Positions 12,345-17,472 of a stretch of 17,472 nucleotides of DNA are shown in pieces. The position numbers and the translations under genes are program-made. Origin of the DNA: Geodermatophilaceae bacterium (GTDB taxonomy: Bacteria > Actinomycetota > Actinomycetes > Mycobacteriales > Geodermatophilaceae). The stretch's first letter is position 1; the number at the start of each line of letters is the position of its first letter. The stretch is taken from NCBI GenBank assembly GCA_013813215.1, contig JACCSC010000310.1, positions 1 to 17,472 on the forward strand, read 5' to 3'. The notes under the pieces are model-generated. The model was not told the origin of the DNA. It saw only the letters and a list, made by a program, of their open reading frames with translations, and ran no database searches.

Positions 12345-15180
12345 GCAACTTCACCCCTTCGGGATCGACGTGGGCGTGCTGCGGCATGACCCGAGCCTGC
12401 AGGGAACCGCCGCCGGGCAGCCGGACGGTCACCGTCGTACCGGCCGCTGTCAGGTGCGGCGCCACCATTGCCAGGCAGACCGAACGGCCGAGGGTCGGTG
12501 ACATCCGGCTGGAGGTGATCCGCCCGACGATGCGCGTCCCGTCCTCGACGATCTGGCTGGCCTCGGGCGGTACGGCCGTCCCGTCCACCGGCTGCAGGCC
12601 GACCAGGTGCAGGTAGTCCTCCCGCATCAGCTGCCAGGCCAGCTCCGGCTTGCCGGCGAAGTCGGGCTTGTCGGCCTTGACCGCCCAGCCGAGCCCGGCG
12701 CCGTAGGCCTGGGTCAGCCCGTCGGTGTCCTGCCCGACGATCAGGTGCCCCTTCTCCAGCCGCAGGATCCGCTGTGCCTCCACCCCGAACGGTCGTACGC
12801 CGACGTCCGCCCCCGCGTCGAGCAGCGCCTCCCAGACGTGCAAGCCGTAACCGGCCGGGACGTGCACCTCGAAGCTCAGCTCGCCGGTGAACCCGATTCG
12901 CCACACCACGCAGTCCTCGACGTCGGCCACCCGGCCGGTCCGGACGCGCATGTAGCCGAAGGCCGAGGCGGACAGATCCAACGAGGTCAGCCGGGCGAGC
13001 AGCTCGCGCGAGCGTGGCCCCGCCACGTTGATGCTCGCGTAGTTCGCGGTCACCGGCGTGACGTGTACCTGGAGGTCGCGGCGCTGGGTCTGCAGCCAGC
13101 GCTCCATCCAGTCGTGCGCCGCATCGGCGCCCGAGGAGGTCGTGGTCATCAGGTAGTGCTCCGGCCCGAGGCGGCCGGTGACGCCGTCGTCCAGTACCAC
13201 CCCGTCCTCGGCGCACATCACGCCGTAGCGGACCGACCCGACGTCCAGCTTGCGCCAGCGGTTGACGTACAGCAGCTCCAGCAGCGAAGGGACGTCGGCA
13301 CCACGCAGGTCGAACTTGCCCAACGGCGTGACGTCGATCAGCCCGACCGCCTCGCGGACCGCCCGCACCTCGGCCACGGGATCGCCGTAGTGGTCCGGCC
13401 GGATCCAGGCGCCGGCGTACAGCGGTACGGCGCCGTGCGCGTCGTGCCATCCCTGCACCGGGGAGCGCCGCAGCAGGCTGTGGGAACGGCCGGCGAGCGC
13501 GCCGAGACTGACGGGAACGTACGGCGGGCGTCCCGTCGTCGTCCCGGTGGCCGCGAGGTCCGCGCCGGTGGCGGCGGCCACGGCGGCGATGCTGTTGACG
13601 GCCTCCAGCTTGCCCTGGGCCGGTCCCATGGTCGCCGTCGTGTAGCGCTTGGCCAGCTCGATCGAGTCGTACCCTTCGCGCACCGCCGCGCGCAGGTCCT
13701 TGGCCGACACGTCCTCGGAGTAGTCGACGATGCCGTCGGTCGCGCCGAGGAACAGCTCCGGGTGCGGGGCGGGTTGCAGGGCCGGTACGTCGACGTGCCC
13801 GTCGTGCACCGCCGGCACCGCCGCGCCCGGCACACCCGCCGCGAGCACCGAGGCGACGCGCATCGCCCGTCGGGCGGCGTCGCGGCCCACGGCCCGGCCG
13901 TGCTCGATGAGCTGCTCGAGCGTTCCGTCGCCGACCAGGCCACCGGCGGCACTGACGTCGTCGGGGAGTCCGGTGGCCACGAAGCGCGCCGCGTCGGCCC
14001 GGTACGTGGCCCTACCCCCGGCCAGGGTCAGGAGGGTCAGCGGCGCCGTCCACCCCACGGCGGTGACCACCAGGTCGCACTCGACGACGGTTCCGTCGGA
14101 GCACTCGACGGCCTGGACGCCGCTTCGACCGCGGATCCGGGTGATGTCCTCGCCGGCCCGGGCGTCGAGCACCCGGACCACGTCCACCCCGACGCGGCTC
14201 AGATCGTCGGCGGCCGCGGCCCCGGATGCGTTGGCGGACAGGACGACCGCCCGATCACCCGGCCGGACGGCGTAGAGGTTGACCAGCCGGCGGACCGCGG
14301 TGGAGAGCATGACCCCCGGCAGGTCGTTGCCGCCGACGACGTACGGGCGTTCGATCAGGCCGGCCGCGACGACCAGGTGCTTGGCCCGCGCCTTGACCAT
14401 CCGCTCCCGCACGGTGCCAGTCGCCCCGCCGGCCCCGGCGCGCTGCAGGACCGAGACCCAGTTGCCGTCGTACCGGCCGGTGACCACCGAGTCGGTCAGC
14501 ACCTCGACCGAGCCGGCCGCCATCGCCGCCCGCAGGTCGCGGAGCGCCGCGAGGTCGTCCGGCCCGCCCCAGCGCAGGTGCCCGCCGAGCTCTTGCTCCT
14601 CCTCGACCAACAGGACCGACACCCCGGCCCCGGCCGCGGCTGCCGCAGCGGCCATCCCGGCCGGTCCGCCGCCGGCGACGAGCACGTCGGGGTGGACGTA
14701 CCGGTGGTCGTAGCGCTCGGGCGCCGGCTCGCTCGGAGCGTGGCCGCCGTGGGAGAAGCGGCCCAGGACGGCCTCGTACGCCGGCCAGAGCCGGGCCGGA
14801 CGCATGAACGTCTTGTAGTAGAAGCCGGGGCCGAGGAACCGGCCGACGAGCTGGTTGGCCGCCTTGACGTCGAAGCGCAGCGACGGCCAGGTGTCCTGCG
14901 GCCGGACGTCCATGCCCGCGCGGACGAGCCGGTGCGCGCCGCGGACGTTGGGCTCGCCGTCGACGGTGACCATGCAGTTCGGGTCGTGGAAGTCGGCGCT
15001 GAGCAGTCCGCGGGGGCGGTGGTACTTCATGCTGCGTCCGAACACGCGGACCCCGGCGGCGGCCAGCGCGGAGGCGATGGTGTCCCCGGCGTACCCCTGG
15101 TGGTCGCGGCCGACCCAGCGGAACCGGATGGGCCGGTCGCGGTCGATCACCTCGCCGGGCTGCGGCTGGAGCCGGGTCAC
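12337..15180 (-). CDS. soxA: Sarcosine oxidase subunit alpha
   Basis: This is the 947-residue alpha subunit of heterotetrameric sarcosine oxidase. The first ~145 residues are the ferredoxin-like N-terminal domain (IRFRWVGRDHQGYAGDTIAS and SMKYHRPRGLLSADFHDPNC). A dinucleotide-binding domain follows with DVLVAGGGPAGMAAAAAAAG (~165-184) and LVVAAGLIERPYVVGGNDLP, the NAD+ site. Roughly the last 390 residues are a GcvT-like aminomethyltransferase domain (EAVGLIDVTPLGKFDLRGAD, RYGVMCAEDGVVLDDGV, GFTGELSFEVHVPAGYG) that binds tetrahydrofolate and captures the one-carbon unit. GTG at 15180 is chosen because AAGGAGG lies seven bases upstream inside soxD and it overlaps the soxD stop as GTGA. Open reading to 15429 is a low-quality extension over soxD. 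Confidence 0.95.
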   Translation of the reverse strand: MTRLQPQPGEVIDRDRPIRFRWVGRDHQGYAGDTIASALAAAGVRVFGRSMKYHRPRGLLSADFHDPNCMVTVDGEPNVRGAHRLVRAGMDVRPQDTWPSLRFDVKAANQLVGRFLGPGFYYKTFMRPARLWPAYEAVLGRFSHGGHAPSEPAPERYDHRYVHPDVLVAGGGPAGMAAAAAAAGAGVSVLLVEEEQELGGHLRWGGPDDLAALRDLRAAMAAGSVEVLTDSVVTGRYDGNWVSVLQRAGAGGATGTVRERMVKARAKHLVVAAGLIERPYVVGGNDLPGVMLSTAVRRLVNLYAVRPGDRAVVLSANASGAAAADDLSRVGVDVVRVLDARAGEDITRIRGRSGVQAVECSDGTVVECDLVVTAVGWTAPLTLLTLAGGRATYRADAARFVATGLPDDVSAAGGLVGDGTLEQLIEHGRAVGRDAARRAMRVASVLAAGVPGAAVPAVHDGHVDVPALQPAPHPELFLGATDGIVDYSEDVSAKDLRAAVREGYDSIELAKRYTTATMGPAQGKLEAVNSIAAVAAATGADLAATGTTTGRPPYVPVSLGALAGRSHSLLRRSPVQGWHDAHGAVPLYAGAWIRPDHYGDPVAEVRAVREAVGLIDVTPLGKFDLRGADVPSLLELLYVNRWRKLDVGSVRYGVMCAEDGVVLDDGVTGRLGPEHYLMTTTSSGADAAHDWMERWLQTQRRDLQVHVTPVTANYASINVAGPRSRELLARLTSLDLSASAFGYMRVRTGRVADVEDCVVWRIGFTGELSFEVHVPAGYGLHVWEALLDAGADVGVRPFGVEAQRILRLEKGHLIVGQDTDGLTQAYGAGLGWAVKADKPDFAGKPELAWQLMREDYLHLVGLQPVDGTAVPPEASQIVEDGTRIVGRITSSRMSPTLGRSVCLAMVAPHLTAAGTTVTVRLPGGGSLQARVMPQHAHVDPEGVKLRA

Positions 15181-15440
15181 GACACTGCCTCCTTGCGCGC
15201 CAACCGCGCCGCCGTCACCGTGTTGGTGAGGCTGTCGCGTTCGACGACGACGTATTGCCGACACCCCGACCGGTGCAGCCACAGCTCGGTGACGGCGCCG
15301 GCGCGGTTGGCCCGCAGGTACAGGTAGGACCGCCACTGCTCGGGGCTGGCCGACTGCGGTTCCGGGCGGCGGACGGTCTCGTCGACGAAGCGGAACTCCA
15401 GGGCGTCGCGGGGGCCGCAGAGCGGGCACGGGATCAGCAT
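15177..15440 (-). CDS. soxD: Sarcosine oxidase subunit delta
   Basis: This is the small zinc-binding delta subunit of heterotetrameric sarcosine oxidase, 87 residues, normal length. The N-terminal MLIPCPLCGPRD gives Cys5 and Cys8, and LWLHRSGCRQYV gives His56 and Cys60. The C-x2-C and H-x3-C pairs are the zinc ligands of this family. YLRANRAGAVTELWLHRSGC is characteristic. ATG at 15440 shares its first base with the soxB stop (TGATG), and its own TGA overlaps the soxA GTG by four bases, so translation of B, D and A is probably coupled to keep the stoichiometry of the complex. Confidence 0.93.
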   Translation of the reverse strand: MLIPCPLCGPRDALEFRFVDETVRRPEPQSASPEQWRSYLYLRANRAGAVTELWLHRSGCRQYVVVERDSLTNTVTAARLARKEAVS

Positions 15441-16732
15441 CAGTGGCCCACCGCGGCGGCGCCGCGTTCGCCGACCAGCCGGCCCTCGGCGAAGCGCGCC
15501 AGGTCGAAGCCGGCGATCAGCTCCGGCGTCTTGCCGGTGGCGACCAGCTCGGCCATCGTCTCGCCGGCCACGGGACCGGCCTTGAAGCCGTACGTGCCCC
15601 AGCCCACGTCGAGGTAGAAGCCGTCCACCGGCGTCACGCCCATGACCGGCGAGAAGTCCGGGGTCATGTCGCACAGCCCGGCCCACTGCCGCAGCACCCG
15701 CAGCGGGGCCAACGCGGGCATCAGCTCCAGGACGTGCCCGGCCACGCTCTCGGTGAACTGCAAGGAGCCGCGCATCGAGTACGAGGGGAACGGGTCGACC
15801 GCGGCCCCGAAGACCAGTTCGCCGCGGGCGGTCTGGCTGACGTATACGTGCAGCGAGCCCGACACCACGACGGTCTTGAGGAAGGGCCGGACCGGCTCGG
15901 TCACCGCCGCCTGCAGCGGGAACGTCGTGATGGGCAGCCGCACGCCGGCCATGTCGGCGATGAGCGTGGCCCAGCCCGCGGTGCAGTTGACGACGACGGG
16001 CGTCGAGATCGGTCCGCGGCTGGTCTGCACGCCGCGCACCGCGTCACCCTCGACGTCAATGCCGGTGACCTCGGTGCCCTGGTGCAGGTGGACGCCCAGC
16101 GCGTCCGCGGCCCGGGCGTAGCCCCAGACCACTGCATCGTGCCGGATGATCCCGCCCGGCGGGTGGTAGAGCCCGCCCAGGATCGGATGGTGGGCGGTGT
16201 CGGACAGGTCAAGCTGCGGCACGAGCCGGCCGACCTCGGCCGCTCCGATCACGTCGGAGTCCACGCCCTGCAGCGCGTTGACCTCCGCCCGCCAGCGCAT
16301 CGTGCGCAGCGAGGCGTCGTTGTGGGCCAGCGTCAGGTGCCCGCGCTGGGAGAACATCACGTTGAAGTTCAGGTCGGTGGACAGCTCCTCGTACAGCTTG
16401 ACCGAGCGGTCGTAGAAGCGAACCCCCTCGGGGGTCAGGTAGTTCGACCGGATGATGGCCGTGTTGCGGCCGGACCCGCCGCTGCCCAGGTAGCTCTGCT
16501 CGAGGACCGCGACGTTGGTCAGGCCGTGGTTGCGGGCCAGGTAGTACGCCGTGGCGAGGCCGTGAACGCCCCCGCCCACGATCACCGCGTCGTACGTCGG
16601 AGCCAGCTCGCGCGGCCGCCAGATCCGCGGCCAGTCAGCCCTTGAAAGGCCGTGGCGGGCCAGGCTCAGAGCCGAGAAGCGGCGCGGTAGCGGTGTCCGC
16701 GGTCGTTGCCGCTGACGGGACGGCATCGCCAT
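15440..16732 (-). CDS. soxB: Sarcosine oxidase subunit beta
   Basis: This is the catalytic flavoprotein subunit of heterotetrameric sarcosine oxidase, 430 residues. It has an FAD-binding dinucleotide motif YDAVIVGGGVHGLATAYYLA (47-66), the family block GRNTAIIRSNYLTPEGVRFY (88-107), and RHDAVVWGYARAAD, where His198 falls at the position I expect for covalent FMN. A C-terminal VGWGTYGFKAGPVAGETMAE closes the FAD-binding DAO fold. The complex oxidises sarcosine to glycine with O2, giving H2O2 and methylene-tetrahydrofolate via SoxA. The start is ATG at 16732 (16726 also possible). The N-terminal PRRFSALSLARHGL is a common extension of soxB, but no Shine-Dalgarno is seen. It lies 37 bases downstream of the iclR-type gene. 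Confidence 0.94.
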   Translation of the reverse strand: MAMPSRQRQRPRTPLPRRFSALSLARHGLSRADWPRIWRPRELAPTYDAVIVGGGVHGLATAYYLARNHGLTNVAVLEQSYLGSGGSGRNTAIIRSNYLTPEGVRFYDRSVKLYEELSTDLNFNVMFSQRGHLTLAHNDASLRTMRWRAEVNALQGVDSDVIGAAEVGRLVPQLDLSDTAHHPILGGLYHPPGGIIRHDAVVWGYARAADALGVHLHQGTEVTGIDVEGDAVRGVQTSRGPISTPVVVNCTAGWATLIADMAGVRLPITTFPLQAAVTEPVRPFLKTVVVSGSLHVYVSQTARGELVFGAAVDPFPSYSMRGSLQFTESVAGHVLELMPALAPLRVLRQWAGLCDMTPDFSPVMGVTPVDGFYLDVGWGTYGFKAGPVAGETMAELVATGKTPELIAGFDLARFAEGRLVGERGAAAVGH

Positions 16733-16770
16733 ATGGGCAACGTAGCAGCGGGACCGCCCCAAGGCGAGGC

Positions 16771-17472
16771 CTACCCCGCGACGCGCGGTGACAGGGCGAC
16801 GGTGTGGGTCAGCAGGGCCTCGACGCCGGAGCCCATCGCCGCCACGTCGAAGCGGGCCGCCGGCCCCTGCAGGCCGAGGATCGCGACCAGCCCGCCGCGA
16901 CTGTCCAAGACCGGCGCGGCCACCGCGTTGAGGTCGTCCTCGCGCTCACCGACCGCCTGCGCCCAGCCGCGGGCGCGCACGACGGTGAGCTGGCGGGCCA
17001 GCTCGCGGCGGTCGGTCACGGTCTGCCTGGTGTAGGCCTGCAGCGGGCCTGCGGGCAGCCGTCCACCGTGGGCTAGAAACACCTTGCCGGTCGCGGTGGC
17101 GTGCCCGACGCTCGGCCGGCCGACCTCGGCCACGCTGCGCACCGACGACGGGCTCTGCACGTAGTCCACGGTCATGGTGGTCTGCTCACCGGGGATGGAC
17201 AGGGTCGCGGTCTCCCCGGTGGACTCGGTCAGCGCGACGAGGTGCGGACGGGCCACCTCGCGCAGGTCGACCCGGGCCAACGCCGCGTTGCCGAACTGCA
17301 CCAGCCGCAGACCGAGCCGGTAGCGGCCGCTGTCCGGTACCCGGCGGACCAGCTCGTCGCGAGCCAGTGTGGCGAGCACCCGGGACACCGAACTGGCGTT
17401 GATCCCGGTCAGGCGGGACAGCTCATTGGTCCCCATGTCGCGCGGCGACTCGGCCAGTGCGGTGAGCACGGC
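16771..17472 (-). CDS. IclR family transcriptional regulator, 5' end beyond window
   Basis: Visible are 233 residues of an IclR-type regulator. There is a winged helix-turn-helix (GTNELSRLTGINASSVSRVL and GRYRLGLRLVQFGNAAL) followed by the effector-binding IclR domain (VGHATATGKVFLA, VRARGWAQAVGEREDDLNAV, GLVAILGLQGPA). The reading frame is open to the last base; the GTG near 17469 reads inside the usual LTALAESPRDMG segment, so the true start, probably only 10-20 codons away, lies outside. TAG at 16771 is 37 bases before soxB on the same strand. IclR regulators commonly control the adjacent catabolic operon, so this is a candidate sarcosine-responsive regulator. Co-transcription with soxBDAG is possible but not shown. 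Confidence 0.9.
   Translation of the reverse strand, partial: AVLTALAESPRDMGTNELSRLTGINASSVSRVLATLARDELVRRVPDSGRYRLGLRLVQFGNAALARVDLREVARPHLVALTESTGETATLSIPGEQTTMTVDYVQSPSSVRSVAEVGRPSVGHATATGKVFLAHGGRLPAGPLQAYTRQTVTDRRELARQLTVVRARGWAQAVGEREDDLNAVAAPVLDSRGGLVAILGLQGPAARFDVAAMGSGVEALLTHTVALSPRVAG

Noticed and set aside
12607..15327. 906-codon + strand ORF
   Set aside because: It lies opposite soxA, whose domains are clear. The + strand translation has His/Asp/Gly-rich low-complexity character and no recognisable domain.
15181..15429. Extended start of soxA at 15429
   Set aside because: It would overlap all of soxD with Pro/Arg-rich non-homologous sequence. GTG at 15180 has a strong AAGGAGG and a GTGA junction.

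Overview
The window is a GC-rich stretch of actinomycete-type chromosome: GTG starts are common, coding is dense, genes overlap by ATGA/GTGA, and the families are typical of Actinomycetota. I cannot name a genus. There are no RNA genes, CRISPR arrays, insertion sequences or gene-free stretches longer than 300 bases.

Left part (1-6850): the 3' portion of a large LuxR-type regulator on the + strand, convergent with a three-gene minus-strand operon. Read 5'->3', the operon holds (i) a 95-residue protein made of tandem ~19-residue NHAEG...TDVTAGG repeats, nearly all ending in Gly-Gly, (ii) a 304-residue TPR protein and (iii) a very large ABC exporter with an N-terminal C39 (double-glycine) peptidase domain followed by two complete TMD-NBD halves in tandem. 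Multi-copy GG-ended peptides beside a GG-cleaving exporter suggest an undescribed multi-core secreted-peptide system, and this is the main finding. The exporter gene and the LuxR gene each carry one apparent single-base frameshift, both explained by a missing G in a CGG(G)CA context. They are therefore either base-level sequence errors or signs of decay.

Middle part (7004-11839): a small VanZ-like membrane protein (+), then a minus-strand series comprising a family 2 glycosyltransferase, a GNAT acetyltransferase, a DUF2461 protein, a nitroreductase-family flavoprotein and a PfpI/DJ-1 protein. GNAT, DUF2461 and nitroreductase overlap by four bases each and look like one transcript. A secreted FN3-like protein (+) follows, then a ~52-bp near-perfect palindrome and a 55-residue single-pass membrane ORF.

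Right part (11844-17472): a complete heterotetrameric sarcosine oxidase operon in the order soxB-soxD-soxA-soxG (minus strand), every junction overlapping. It is preceded 37 bases upstream in the same direction by an IclR-family regulator that runs off the window. Together they would oxidise sarcosine to glycine, passing the one-carbon unit to tetrahydrofolate with release of H2O2, with IclR as the likely local regulator.
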